DNA of 64,000 nucleotides, from positions 2,294,001 to 2,358,000 of the forward strand of contig NZ_CP043178.1 of assembly GCF_014217545.1 (NCBI RefSeq). The letters run 5' to 3'. A program made the position numbers and the translations under genes. Under the pieces are notes generated by a model. It searched no databases, had not been told where the DNA came from, and was given only the letters and a program-made list of their open reading frames with translations. Position 1 is the stretch's first letter, and every line of letters begins with the position of its first letter. This document shows positions 27,148 through 37,007 of this stretch, in pieces. The DNA is from Pseudarthrobacter sp. NBSH8. Lineage in GTDB: Bacteria > Actinomycetota > Actinomycetes > Actinomycetales > Micrococcaceae.

Positions 27148-27966
27148 TCACGCCTTCCAGATAAGGGTGTCGTCGTCTAGTGGTCGGGACCCGTCATAGC
27201 TCAGGACCCGCTTGAACATTAGGTGGAAAATGGCCGGCAGATGCCGCCATCCAAGGTTGGCATCCAACTCGCGCGCCAGATCCATCAGCGCGGTGGGGTC
27301 GGCCGCTAGCTTAATGATCCGGCCTGCCAGGTCGGCATCGGGTGCCGCATACCAGTGGCGGTAGCCGGCGAGCCAGACCAGGTTGTGACGCTCGTATCCG
27401 AACAGCGGCTCGATGACCGCGTAGCCCCATCCGAGCTGTTTACAGAGATTTCCAGTCCGATTGAACTTCGCTATATCTCGCAGAGTCGTGAAGTGCATGT
27501 CGCGGACGTCGATGACAATGATGCCGCCGGCGGTCCGGACCGCATAGTCAGGATAATGAGCCATCTCACCGCGAAGTAGGCAACAGCACGGCTGCGATGC
27601 TATCGAGGCGACCGACATAGAGTGCTCGATCTGCATAAGCGCCACATATTCTGTCATGGATTCATACCAGACCTGCTCGCACGTTTGTCCAACGACGTAG
27701 TAGCCGTCGTGGTTTATGCGCTGTGGGTACTTGTATCCCGCACGGCTGGGAATGGCCCGGGTGATGTCGCCAGTGAATGGCGTCCCGTCTACGACATGCA
27801 TTTCCCCGAGTGCCGCAGATTCGGGGTAGCGCCAGCGAACTTCTTCAAACCCGTCCTTGATACTGATATTCCGGTAGGGGTGCGAGGATTTTGCCCGATT
27901 CCTGCGAAGGTATTGGAATTCTTGGGTCGGATCGGTCGTGGTATTTTCTCCGCTTATATCGTCCAT
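27148..27966 (-). CDS. tnsA: TnsA-like transposon endonuclease
   Basis: 272 residues. The nuclease-like core has YESMTEYVALMQIEHS (near residue 105), MAHYPDYAVRTAGGIIVID (near residue 135) and VRDMH, placing E, D and a following basic residue as in TnsA endonucleases (the usual Q-x-K is V-x-R here). TnsA cuts the 5' strands at Tn7 ends while TnsB cuts the 3' strands, allowing cut-and-paste movement. It is first in the leftward tnsA-(relics)-tnsB-tnsC-tniQ cluster, as in Tn7. Intact from ATG 27966. Confidence 0.78.
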   Translation of the reverse strand: MDDISGENTTTDPTQEFQYLRRNRAKSSHPYRNISIKDGFEEVRWRYPESAALGEMHVVDGTPFTGDITRAIPSRAGYKYPQRINHDGYYVVGQTCEQVWYESMTEYVALMQIEHSMSVASIASQPCCCLLRGEMAHYPDYAVRTAGGIIVIDVRDMHFTTLRDIAKFNRTGNLCKQLGWGYAVIEPLFGYERHNLVWLAGYRHWYAAPDADLAGRIIKLAADPTALMDLARELDANLGWRHLPAIFHLMFKRVLSYDGSRPLDDDTLIWKA

Positions 27967-28773
27967 GGTGGCCTACTTCCGCGTATCTACTACTGGAGAT
28001 TCTCCGCCGTGGTCCTGCAAGGCACAGTTCGACGGCGCGCCAATTCCGCCTCCCACAGTTATATTCACCTGTGGTTCTTCCGGCACACCCCGCCCCTCAA
28101 GCGTCCAGCAGGGCCAATCTGCTCGTATCTGCCGACCTGCCCCATGGCCGCGCGCCTCCTGACCTGAACCTGACTCATCAGAGGGCTATGCTGCTTCTTC
28201 ACGGTCAAGTTGGCCTGGCTTCCTGTCTCGTCCCGCCCCGTCATGACCGACCTGGCATGACGCCGCAGATTACGCTGGTCACGGATTACGAGGCAGCCAC
28301 GACACGGGTGTGCACTTCTGTTCGACAGTTACCGAATTAGGTATATCGGAGTCATTTAATCATCTCCGTGATGAACTAATCTTCAGTGAGTTTCAATGCA
28401 ATTGTCTCACTTAACTACGCGCAGAGCAAGAATCTAGGACGGCTGGATTAATTTTCCAAAACGCCATAAGTACACATCTTGACGGCTTCCATCAAATGCT
28501 GCGCGCCTGCAATTGCTACACAAATTGGTATTTACGTCAAAAGAATCAATTATCTCTTGTGGGCATACTGAAGCATCGGACGAGCGCCCTAAGGATGATC
28601 GACTAGTTTCGAACCCTACTCATAGTTGGCCCGAAGGCATGTGGGACGAGGTCGCTACCAAACAACCAGTTCTGGAGCCGACCAGACCAAAGCAAGGGAC
28701 GAGTAGGCTCCCACCTCCGACCGGTAAAATGATGTCCTCCCCCGCTCCACCTATGCGAAGGATCATCCGCGCA
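27967..28773. other. intergenic region between tnsA and the BREX operon, partly AT-rich
   Basis: It holds the promoters for the two divergent operons and probably one end of the Tn7-like element. Short related units (tgccgacctgcccc, cctgacctgaac, accgacctggcatg) between 28125 and 28260 could be transposase sites, but this is weak. From about 28320 to 28560 the DNA is clearly richer in A/T than its surroundings. An open frame begins at 28513 but its first 87 codons look non-coding. No matching opposite end was found. Confidence 0.4.
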
Positions 28774-29094
28774 ATGACTCACGACGAACCAGGGCTCTTC
28801 GACTTGCCCGAGGCCGCACCCCCACCTCCGGTCATCGAGGACCCTCTGATCTCGCCCGAGCAGATCGCGAGCATTCGCAACGCCTTTGACACCGCGCGAA
28901 TCGCCGACATGGTCGAGCGTCAGGAGGTCATTCAGAGCGGCGTGATTCGGAGGATCTCCAACATCCGGGAACTGTATTCACGCGAAGTGCGCCAGGTGCT
29001 GGTGCGCATCGAACGGTGGGGGAAAAAGTCAGAGGCCAGCTCCGGCTCAGCTTGGGACAACCGCGAAGAAGACACCTGGATCGACAAGCTCTAG
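28774..29094 (+). CDS. small protein of unknown function upstream of pglW
   Basis: 106 residues from ATG 28774 (MTHDEPGLFDLPEA). A Pro-rich N-terminal tail is followed by helices with LISPEQIASIRNAFDTARI and ISNIRELYSREVRQVLVRIE, and an acidic end, WDNREEDTWIDKL. The helical half resembles the small helical modules that end some DNA-binding proteins. I do not recognise the family. It is in the same direction as pglW, 132 bp ahead, and could be an accessory or regulator of the BREX system. The longer frame from 28513 is less likely. Confidence 0.6.
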   Translation: MTHDEPGLFDLPEAAPPPPVIEDPLISPEQIASIRNAFDTARIADMVERQEVIQSGVIRRISNIRELYSREVRQVLVRIERWGKKSEASSGSAWDNREEDTWIDKL

Positions 29095-29226
29095 AGTCCG
29101 CCCGACGGAAACCCCACAGCTCGCCGGGCAAGACGCGTGGCATGACCCCAAACACGCATCGCAACATTGGTAATGTAGACCAGTGGTGTCTCAAAGTTTG
29201 GTTGCAAGCCTCATGGGGGAACTGGT

Positions 29227-32200
29227 GTGGAGCAAGACCGCTGGATCGAAGTAAGCGATTCACAGTTCCCGCATGAGATCGAGGGACTCGCCTACCTAAA
29301 GAGCAAGATCCCGGCTCAGAGCCCCTACCGGGTATGGAGCAACTTCGAGTTCCGGGACGGCCGCGGTGGCTGGCACGAAGTCGACGCCCTGTTACTCGGC
29401 CGTGGCGGCCTGCACCTGTTGGAGCTCAAGTACTATTCCGGCCGGCTGACCGGCAATGACACGCAGTGGCTCCGTGACGGAAGACGCGCGGAACCGTCAC
29501 CGCTGCTGCTGGCGCGACGAAAGGCCCAGTACCTGGCCTCGAAGCTCAAGGAAGCACTCCGTGAGTGGGCGCGCGAAAAGGGCATCCAAATTGAGGACGA
29601 GCGAAGCGTCATTCCCTTCGTAAGCCAGGCTGTCTTCCTCCACCACCCAACGTTTGTCAGCGAACTCCCGGCTTCGTCAGCGCTCGGTCTCTATGGACTC
29701 GATGAAGCGGAAGCTGTCAGTCATCTTCCCGGCATCAGCGACCTCATCGGCCAGGAACCACGTGCCAATTCCGCCATCGGCCAGAACCAGGAAGCCATCC
29801 TCGTAGACCTCATGGCCCGCATCGGCCTAGTCCAGCGCCGCGAACGGGAGGCCGGGTCGTGGATCATCGAAGATGGGGCCCTCGACGAGGGCCCGGGCTG
29901 GCAGGACTGGAGCGGGTACCACAAGGTCTCCAAGCAGGAAACGGTCCGGATCCGTTTCCAGATCACGCCCCCAGGAACATCGCAGTCCGTAGCCGGCCGC
30001 AACTACAAGATCGCCGAACACGAGTTTCGGCTCATGAGCCGACTCTCACACGATGGACTGTTGAGACCCCGCGATCTGGTCGATTCCGAACTCGGCGTCG
30101 GACTGGTTTACGACTATTCCGATGGCATGCAACGGCTGGACCTCTGGCTCGCCGGGCAGCCAAACGGGCTGCCCCTTGATCAGCGCTTGTCCATCATCCG
30201 TCAGCTGGCCGAAGCCCTCGACTACGCGCACCGCAACCAGGTGGTCCACCGCGGCCTGAATCCGAAGGCCGTCTGGATTACGACAATTCACGGCCAGCCC
30301 AAGGTCCTTATCGGCGACTGGCAAAGCGCCGGCCTGGCCTCCGGACAGGTACTGACCGGGTTCGCCGGTGAAGGTGTCACCGCGTTGCTGGACAGCAGGC
30401 CGGACCCAAACCAGGCAGACGCGTGGCTTACCGAAGCCTTCGAAGCCCCTGAGGGACGCTGGCAACCGGAATCAGCAGACCGTATCCGGGTGGACGTCTT
30501 TTCCCTTGGCGCCCTGGCGTACTTCATCCTCGCGGCGCAACGTCCCGCTGATTCTTCCCTGGCCCTCGCGGAGCGGCTGCGGAACCAGCGGGGCCTGGAC
30601 CTGTCCCTCGAGCTGCCCTCGATCTCCCCAAGCATCCGCGAAGCCGTGCTGGGTGCCACAAGGCCCGCCCCCGGTGCACGGTTCGACGGCGTCGGTAGGT
30701 TCCTGGATGCCTTGTTCGATTCCCCCGTTCCTGTCTCCGTGGCGAGCGAGGACATCGACGCAGTCGACGCTGCTCCCGGCGCCGTCTTGGCTGACGGGCG
30801 CTTTACTGTCCTTCGTCGGCTCGGACGCGGCTCGACTGCCGTCGGGCTGCTGGTTACAGACGCTGACGACGCCGGGGCCCAGCGGGTACTGAAAGTGGCG
30901 GTGGACTCCAAGGCGGCCCAGCGGTTGCACGAAGAAGCCGCGGTGTTGCGCGCGCTCTCGGGCCCACGCCTGGTCAAGATCCTCGACGGGCCACTTACCC
31001 TGGGTGACCGCTCCGCGCTGTTGTTGGAGAGCGCCGGTGATCAAACGCTCAGCGAGCTGTTGCGCGAACGTAAACGCCTTTCCCTGGACCTGCTGGAAAG
31101 ACTCGGCCGGGACCTCCTGGAAGCACTGGTCCAGCTGGACAAGGACGGTGTTGACCACAGGGACATCAAGCCGGGTAATTTGGGCGTTCGTGCGGAGCGC
31201 AGTAAAAAACACCTGGTGCTCTTCGACTTCTCCCTGTCCCGGGCCGCAGCATCGGACATCGCCGCCGGGACCCCTCCCTACCTGGATCCGTTCCTCGGCG
31301 GCCTCCGGAGCCGTTTTGATTCCGCCGCGGAACGGTACTCGGCCGCCGTCGTGCTGTTCGAAATGGCGACCGGCCACACCCCGTTCTACGGGGACCCCCT
31401 GGCTAACCCCGCATCCGTTCCGGACGAAGCCAGCATCGAACCCCACGACTTCGATCGGGCAGTTGCCCCACGCCTGGCCTCGTTCTTCCGGACCGCGCTG
31501 GCCCGCGATGCCAAGCAACGCTATGACACTGCCGCGGAGATGTTGGAAAATTGGCGCGCGGCGTTCCCTGCGGATGCCACCACGGCCCCGGAGAATTCGG
31601 ACGAGCTCGCGGCCGAGGCAACACCGGCCACCCCACTGGAGCAATCCGGGCTTTCGGCGCGCGCCCTCTCCGCTCTGGAACCGCTGGGCGTCAGCACCGT
31701 CGGGGAACTCACGGCCGTTGACCCGGTCCGGCTGAACGCCTTGCGTGGGGTAGCGCATGCCACCAAACGCGAGGTGTCCACCCGGGCGGTCGCCTGGCGG
31801 GAAAAGTTCGCCGACAAGGCCAAGCAAGGAACGGCCGGCGCTGCACCGCTCCCCTCGGTGCTGGCCCTTGCCGAACGTCTCGTTGAGGCCGCCGGGACAC
31901 GGAAGGCCGTGCAGTCCCGCGCTGCCGCCGGCCTGATCCTCGGCACGTACGGCGGCCTGGACGCCTTTGCCACCCAGGCACAACTGGGGGCGAATCTGCC
32001 GAACCCGGTCACGGCCGCCGGCGCCAACCAGCTCGTCGGGAAGCTCCAGACTGCCTGGGCCGAGGACAAGCCGGTGCTGGGCTTCCTGCGCCACCTTGCA
32101 GCCGTGGTGCACCAGCGACTGAATGCGCTCGGTGGGGCCGCCACCATTGACGAACTCGCCGCGGAAGTGCTGGCCCAGACCACGGTCGAGTCCGAGCGCA

Positions 32201-33450
32201 CCGGCGAAAACGAACGCATCGCCCGCGGCCTGCTGCGGATTGTCGTGGACCGCCAGCGCGCCCTCAAGCGCGCGGACTCTAACGACGACCCTCTCGAGCT
32301 GCGCCGCAGGGACGGCAACGCACTCCTGATCGCCCGGAAAACACCGCTACTGGACGCGGCGGAACGCTTGGGCCGTGAAGCCGATTCACTGCTTGCCGAA
32401 TCGACGGCGCAGCCCGCTGTGGTTCCTGCCGAACGCGTCCACCAGCGGCTGTCCGCGGTCCTCGACGTCGTAGCCATCGAGGACCCGTTGTTGCGCGACC
32501 GGGCCCGGCTGGCGCGGCTGGCCGCCGGGTTATCCCACCATGCCGCGGCTTCCGGCAGCGGCGAACTCCACGACCGGGACCTCACCCAGGTCGAGGCACT
32601 GCAGCTGGCACTCCAAGGCGTAACGGGCCCACAGCGCCTCTCGCCGCGGGAAATCGTTGACCGCGTCCGCGTCCGATTCCCCGCTGTGCCGGCTCTTCCG
32701 ACGTCGGGTCGCCTGGCCGAGCTGCTCCGTGAGGCCGGTCTGGACCTCGTCCACGACCCCGCATCCGGGACCTACGGCGCCCCCACCATCATGGAGCCCT
32801 CCCAAGGCGGCACTTCTCGCCTCGCCACCGGAACGCACGTCGGTGGGCTATTCACCAGCGAATCGACGCCGGAGTTGAGGCTGCGCGAAAGCCTTACCCA
32901 GCGGTCCTTCCTGGCCCTAGGCGCCCGCGCGGACCGATGCGATGCGCTGGCCGCCCGGCTGGAAGCGGCATTCAACGCACAGCGGATCAATGTTACTGCC
33001 CTGCTGCTCGACGAGCTGAAGTCCCTAAGCCTCCGGGAAGGCTTCCCCTCCTGGGAGGCGTTGGTGCGCGCCGATGCACAGCCCGAGAACGACCGAGCCA
33101 CGCGTGGTGTAGCCGCCGCAGTGAAGCTAGCTGTGCCCGTTATTGAGGCAGCCATCGCGCAGGCCACTGCTGACACCCCCGGACAGAGTGCGCGGCCCGT
33201 TGTCATCGTCGAGGCCTCCCCACTCGCACGTTATGGACATGCAGACCTCATCCGGCGTTGGAGCGACCTGGCCACGCCACGCGGGCAGGCGGTGTGGGTA
33301 ATCCTGCCGCAGGTCGGCGCGAACCAGGGCCCACTTCTCGATGGCGTCTCGGTCCAGACCTCCCCCAACCAGTACCTCCGCGTCGACACCGCCTGGATCG
33401 ACGCCCAGACCAACCTCATCCCGGCAGCCGTCGAAGGAGCCACCGTATGA
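29227..33450 (+). CDS. pglW: BREX type 2 serine/threonine kinase PglW
   Basis: 1407 residues from GTG 29227 (GGGGGA upstream). Domains: NERD nuclease-related (about 15-130; WHEVDALLLG, LHLLELKYYSG); a first kinase-like domain (about 240-440) whose catalytic loop reads VVHRGLNPKAVWI, with Gly where the catalytic Asp should be, so probably inactive; a second kinase domain (about 520-790) with LRRLGRGSTAVG, DHRDIKPGNLG and LFDFSLS, intact; a helix-hairpin-helix region (about 805-865; LEPLGVSTVGELTAVDP); and a long helical C-terminus. PglW is the signature kinase of BREX type 2, the phage growth limitation system. Its stop overlaps the pglX start (ATGA). Confidence 0.93.
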   Translation: MEQDRWIEVSDSQFPHEIEGLAYLKSKIPAQSPYRVWSNFEFRDGRGGWHEVDALLLGRGGLHLLELKYYSGRLTGNDTQWLRDGRRAEPSPLLLARRKAQYLASKLKEALREWAREKGIQIEDERSVIPFVSQAVFLHHPTFVSELPASSALGLYGLDEAEAVSHLPGISDLIGQEPRANSAIGQNQEAILVDLMARIGLVQRREREAGSWIIEDGALDEGPGWQDWSGYHKVSKQETVRIRFQITPPGTSQSVAGRNYKIAEHEFRLMSRLSHDGLLRPRDLVDSELGVGLVYDYSDGMQRLDLWLAGQPNGLPLDQRLSIIRQLAEALDYAHRNQVVHRGLNPKAVWITTIHGQPKVLIGDWQSAGLASGQVLTGFAGEGVTALLDSRPDPNQADAWLTEAFEAPEGRWQPESADRIRVDVFSLGALAYFILAAQRPADSSLALAERLRNQRGLDLSLELPSISPSIREAVLGATRPAPGARFDGVGRFLDALFDSPVPVSVASEDIDAVDAAPGAVLADGRFTVLRRLGRGSTAVGLLVTDADDAGAQRVLKVAVDSKAAQRLHEEAAVLRALSGPRLVKILDGPLTLGDRSALLLESAGDQTLSELLRERKRLSLDLLERLGRDLLEALVQLDKDGVDHRDIKPGNLGVRAERSKKHLVLFDFSLSRAAASDIAAGTPPYLDPFLGGLRSRFDSAAERYSAAVVLFEMATGHTPFYGDPLANPASVPDEASIEPHDFDRAVAPRLASFFRTALARDAKQRYDTAAEMLENWRAAFPADATTAPENSDELAAEATPATPLEQSGLSARALSALEPLGVSTVGELTAVDPVRLNALRGVAHATKREVSTRAVAWREKFADKAKQGTAGAAPLPSVLALAERLVEAAGTRKAVQSRAAAGLILGTYGGLDAFATQAQLGANLPNPVTAAGANQLVGKLQTAWAEDKPVLGFLRHLAAVVHQRLNALGGAATIDELAAEVLAQTTVESERTGENERIARGLLRIVVDRQRALKRADSNDDPLELRRRDGNALLIARKTPLLDAAERLGREADSLLAESTAQPAVVPAERVHQRLSAVLDVVAIEDPLLRDRARLARLAAGLSHHAAASGSGELHDRDLTQVEALQLALQGVTGPQRLSPREIVDRVRVRFPAVPALPTSGRLAELLREAGLDLVHDPASGTYGAPTIMEPSQGGTSRLATGTHVGGLFTSESTPELRLRESLTQRSFLALGARADRCDALAARLEAAFNAQRINVTALLLDELKSLSLREGFPSWEALVRADAQPENDRATRGVAAAVKLAVPVIEAAIAQATADTPGQSARPVVIVEASPLARYGHADLIRRWSDLATPRGQAVWVILPQVGANQGPLLDGVSVQTSPNQYLRVDTAWIDAQTNLIPAAVEGATV

Positions 33451-36400
33451 CCATTGGCAAGGACCTCACCCCCAAGCTGCAAAAGCTGGTGCTCCGGGTC
33501 GAGGATGACCTGCGCATCCGGCTGGACGAAGATCCGGAGCTCAAGGTCCGCTGGCAGTCCGAGCACGCGGCCGCGCTGCGCGCGGAACGCACCTCCTCTG
33601 CATGGGTCAGCTGGCGCGACGACCGCATCACACAGGCCGCCGTTGGGTGGGTCCTGACCACGGTGTTCCTGCGCTTCTGCGAGGACAACGCACTGCTCTC
33701 CAAGGTCTGGATCGCCGGTCCCGGCGCCCGGCGGCAGGAAGCGTTTGACGCCGAAAACGCCTACTTCCGCGCCCACCCGGAAAACACCTGGCGCGAATGG
33801 ATCCTGGAAGGCATCACCCACCTGCAGTCCTTCCCCGCCACCACCGGCTTGGTCGACGACCACGCGGCCCTCTGGCAAGTGTCCCCCTCCGGTGCCATGG
33901 CCAAGGAAATCCTGGACTTCTGGCGTGCCACCGACGAAGCCGGCGTCCCCCTCTACGACTTCCAGGACAGCGAACTCTCCACCCGCTTCCTCGGAGACCT
34001 CTACCAGGACCTCTCCGAATACGCGAAGAAAACCTTCGCCCTGCTTCAGACCCCCGACTTTGTCGAAGAATTCATCCTCGACCAGACCCTCACCCCGGCA
34101 CTGGCAGAGCGCCCCTTGGAAGGGTTCAAGCTCATCGACCCCACCTGCGGGTCCGGGCACTTCCTGCTGGGCGGATTCCAGCGGTTGCTGGATGCGTGGA
34201 GCACCAAGGCCCCCAACATGGAAACCCGCGAACGCGTGCAAAAGGCCCTCAACGCGATCCACGGCGTGGACCTCAACCCCTTCGCCGTCGCTATCGCCCG
34301 CTTCCGGCTCACCATCGCCGCCCTGCGGGCCACGGGTGAGCTCAACCTGGAACGCGCCCCCGACTTCAGCTTCCACCTGGTCGCTGGCGACTCGTTGCTC
34401 TACGGACGGGCGGACCGGCCGTTCGAGCAGGAAGGCTTTGACCTCGACGCGCAGATGAGCGGCTTTGCCTATTCCGTCGAGGACCGCGAACTTCTCGAGA
34501 CGATCCTCGCCGAAAATCAGTACGACGTCGTCGTCGGTAACCCGCCCTACATCACCGTCAAGGACAAAACCCTCAACGAGCGCTACCGGAAGCTCTATAA
34601 GACCTGCAAGGGACAGTATGCACTCTCTATCCCGTTCATGGAACGTTTCTTCCGGCTTGCCAAGTTCGGTTCCGAGAAACAGATAGCAGGCTGGACGGGG
34701 CAAATCACTTCTAACTCGTTCATGAAGCGCGAGTTCGGTTCGAAGATCATCGAGGACTACCTCACGCGGCAAGACCTGCGCCTCGTCGCAGACACGTCCG
34801 GAGCCTACATTCCCGGCCACGGAACCCCCACGGTCATCCTCGTCGGCAAACACCAGCACCCCGTCAGCCAGACACTTCGGGCAGTACTTGGCGTTCAGGG
34901 CGAGCCTGGCCGGCCGGAAGACCCCACCGCTGGACTCGTTTGGCGGGCCATCACTGAACACATCGACATGCCCGGTCACGATGACCAGTGGGTTTCAGTC
35001 GCCGATCTCCCCCGCCGACGATTGGCGACTCATCCCTGGAGCTTGACCGGTGGCGGAGCCGTTACGCTTCTTCAAGAAATCGAAGTCGGTTCGGTTGAGC
35101 CATTGTCGTCAGTAGTCGCTGATATTGGTTTCATGACGGTCACCCGAGAGGACGAAGCGTATCTTCTTGGCGCACCGAAGTTGGCGCGTCGCGGTGTCTC
35201 CCCGCGGCTCAGGAAACGCATCGCTGCAGGCAGCGATATTCGTGACTGGGCTAACCGGTCCGAACAAACTGCGCTATGTACCTATGATGAAGAGGGACAC
35301 CCAGTCATTGATTCTGCGAGCTCCCGCATCCTCTGGCCAATGAAACAACACTTGATGAACCGACGGGCCCTAAGTGGCACTCAGGCCGAGCAAGGGCTCG
35401 AATGGTGGGAATACTCGCAACTAAGCAAGAAGCGTTACACTGCCGATCAACTCCTCGTATTCGCTTTCGTAGCCACGCATAACCATTTCACGCTGACAGA
35501 TCGTGGAACTCTTTTCATCAGGTCCGCCCCTGTTATCAGGCTGCCGGAGGGAGCATCCGAGGACGAGCACCTCGCGCTGCTCGGCGTGCTCAATTCCTCA
35601 ACGGCCTGCTTCTGGCTTAAACAGAACAGCTATCCAAAGGGCGGGGATCCTATTGGAAATGATGGTGCCCGCGTCTCACAGCAACCTTGGTCGGACCGTT
35701 ACGAGTTCACAGGCACAACGTTGCAAGACTTCCCGCTGCCTTCAGTGCTGCCGCTGGGCCGGGGCAGGTACCTCGATGCGCTCGCACAATCTGTAGCAGC
35801 GGCGTCTCCCTCCTTAGTGGTGGAGAGCGCGCCACCGACAGTTGCTGTGCTGTCGGATGCGCAAAAGCTGACCCAGAGCCTGCTTGGCCAGATGGTGGCG
35901 GCCCAGGAGGAACTCGATTGGGAGACGTACCGCCTCTACGGTCTGGTTGATGAGGATCTCACCTACACGGGCACATCACTACCGGAAATCACCCCTGGAC
36001 AGCGCGCCTTCGAAATAATGCTTGCCCGGAGAATCGCCAATGGCACTTCAGACTCCACTTGGTTCACCCGTCATAGCTCTACGCCCCTCGTCGAGATCCC
36101 GGTTGAATGGCCAGCGGAGTACCGGGCGCTTGTCCAGCGTCGGATCGATGCCATCGAGTCTAATCCGAGCATCCGTCTGCTGGAGAAGCCTGAATTCAAG
36201 CGGCGCTGGGCCACCGAGCCGTGGAAAACCCAGCAGGAAAAGGCGCTGCGCGGCTGGCTGCTGGACCGGCTGGAGGACCGCTCGCTCTGGTTCGACGCTC
36301 AGGACCGTCCAGTTGCGCGGAGCATCTCGCAGCTGGCCGATATGGTTTCCCGCGATGCCGATTTGGTGAGCGTCCTTGCCCTCTGGGAAAGCACCGTCGA

Positions 36401-37007
36401 CGTCGACGTTACTAAGGCACTCACCAAACTGCTGACCGACGAGGCTGTCCCCTATCTAGCCGCCCAGCGGCTCAAGGACTCTGGCCTCCGCAAGCGCGAA
36501 GCGTGGGAGGAAACGTGGGAGCTGCAACGCCGTGAAGACGCGGGCGAGGACGTGGGTAAGATCCCAGTGCCCCCCAAGTACGCCACCGCCGATTTCCGCA
36601 AGGCCTCCTGGTGGCAGGCCCGCGGCAAACTGGACGTGCCCAAGGAACGCTTCATCCTGTACCCGGACGCCGGGCGTTCCACCGACCCGACGCTGCTCTT
36701 GGGTTGGGCAGGCTGGGACCACGTCCAGCAGTTCCTCGTGCTCGCGACCGTCATGGACGAGCGTATCGCCGAAGGCGCCGATGACAGCCAGCTGGTTCCA
36801 CTTGTTGCCGGCATGGCAGAAGTGCTGCCCTGGGTCAAACAATGGCATGCCGATCTGGATCCGACCTTTGGCATGAGCATGGCTGATTTCTGTTCCGCCC
36901 AGTCGGAGGAACGGATGATCCAACTCAACGTTTCAACCACCGATCTGAAGGCCTGGCGTCCCGCCACGATCACCCGCGGCCGCCGTGCCGTCAAGGAGAA
37001 CGCATGA
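33447..37007 (+). CDS. pglX: BREX type 2 adenine-specific DNA methyltransferase PglX
   Basis: 1186 residues from ATG 33447, overlapping the pglW stop by 4 nt. The SAM-binding motif is LIDPTCGSGHFLLGGF near residue 229 and the catalytic motif of N6-adenine methyltransferases is VVVGNPPYITVKD near residue 365. A helical N-terminal region (RFCEDNALL) and a long C-terminal specificity region follow the usual PglX plan. In BREX it marks host DNA at a non-palindromic site so that phage DNA can be told apart. In type 2 systems its action with PglW, PglY and PglZ blocks phage growth. Apparently complete. Confidence 0.94.
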   Translation: MTIGKDLTPKLQKLVLRVEDDLRIRLDEDPELKVRWQSEHAAALRAERTSSAWVSWRDDRITQAAVGWVLTTVFLRFCEDNALLSKVWIAGPGARRQEAFDAENAYFRAHPENTWREWILEGITHLQSFPATTGLVDDHAALWQVSPSGAMAKEILDFWRATDEAGVPLYDFQDSELSTRFLGDLYQDLSEYAKKTFALLQTPDFVEEFILDQTLTPALAERPLEGFKLIDPTCGSGHFLLGGFQRLLDAWSTKAPNMETRERVQKALNAIHGVDLNPFAVAIARFRLTIAALRATGELNLERAPDFSFHLVAGDSLLYGRADRPFEQEGFDLDAQMSGFAYSVEDRELLETILAENQYDVVVGNPPYITVKDKTLNERYRKLYKTCKGQYALSIPFMERFFRLAKFGSEKQIAGWTGQITSNSFMKREFGSKIIEDYLTRQDLRLVADTSGAYIPGHGTPTVILVGKHQHPVSQTLRAVLGVQGEPGRPEDPTAGLVWRAITEHIDMPGHDDQWVSVADLPRRRLATHPWSLTGGGAVTLLQEIEVGSVEPLSSVVADIGFMTVTREDEAYLLGAPKLARRGVSPRLRKRIAAGSDIRDWANRSEQTALCTYDEEGHPVIDSASSRILWPMKQHLMNRRALSGTQAEQGLEWWEYSQLSKKRYTADQLLVFAFVATHNHFTLTDRGTLFIRSAPVIRLPEGASEDEHLALLGVLNSSTACFWLKQNSYPKGGDPIGNDGARVSQQPWSDRYEFTGTTLQDFPLPSVLPLGRGRYLDALAQSVAAASPSLVVESAPPTVAVLSDAQKLTQSLLGQMVAAQEELDWETYRLYGLVDEDLTYTGTSLPEITPGQRAFEIMLARRIANGTSDSTWFTRHSSTPLVEIPVEWPAEYRALVQRRIDAIESNPSIRLLEKPEFKRRWATEPWKTQQEKALRGWLLDRLEDRSLWFDAQDRPVARSISQLADMVSRDADLVSVLALWESTVDVDVTKALTKLLTDEAVPYLAAQRLKDSGLRKREAWEETWELQRREDAGEDVGKIPVPPKYATADFRKASWWQARGKLDVPKERFILYPDAGRSTDPTLLLGWAGWDHVQQFLVLATVMDERIAEGADDSQLVPLVAGMAEVLPWVKQWHADLDPTFGMSMADFCSAQSEERMIQLNVSTTDLKAWRPATITRGRRAVKENA

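Noticed and set aside
27160..27200. tRNA-like string (gtcgtctagtggtcgggacccg)
   Set aside because: It is the end of tnsA; no anticodon stem, T-loop or acceptor stem can be drawn.
20985..28330. TGTCGA at 20990 and its inverted match (TCGACA) at 28321 as transposon ends
   Set aside because: Only six bases agree, the following bases differ, and no target duplication flanks them.
33231..34979. Open frame of 582 codons on the minus strand
   Set aside because: Antisense to pglW/pglX with no recognisable motifs; a high-GC shadow.
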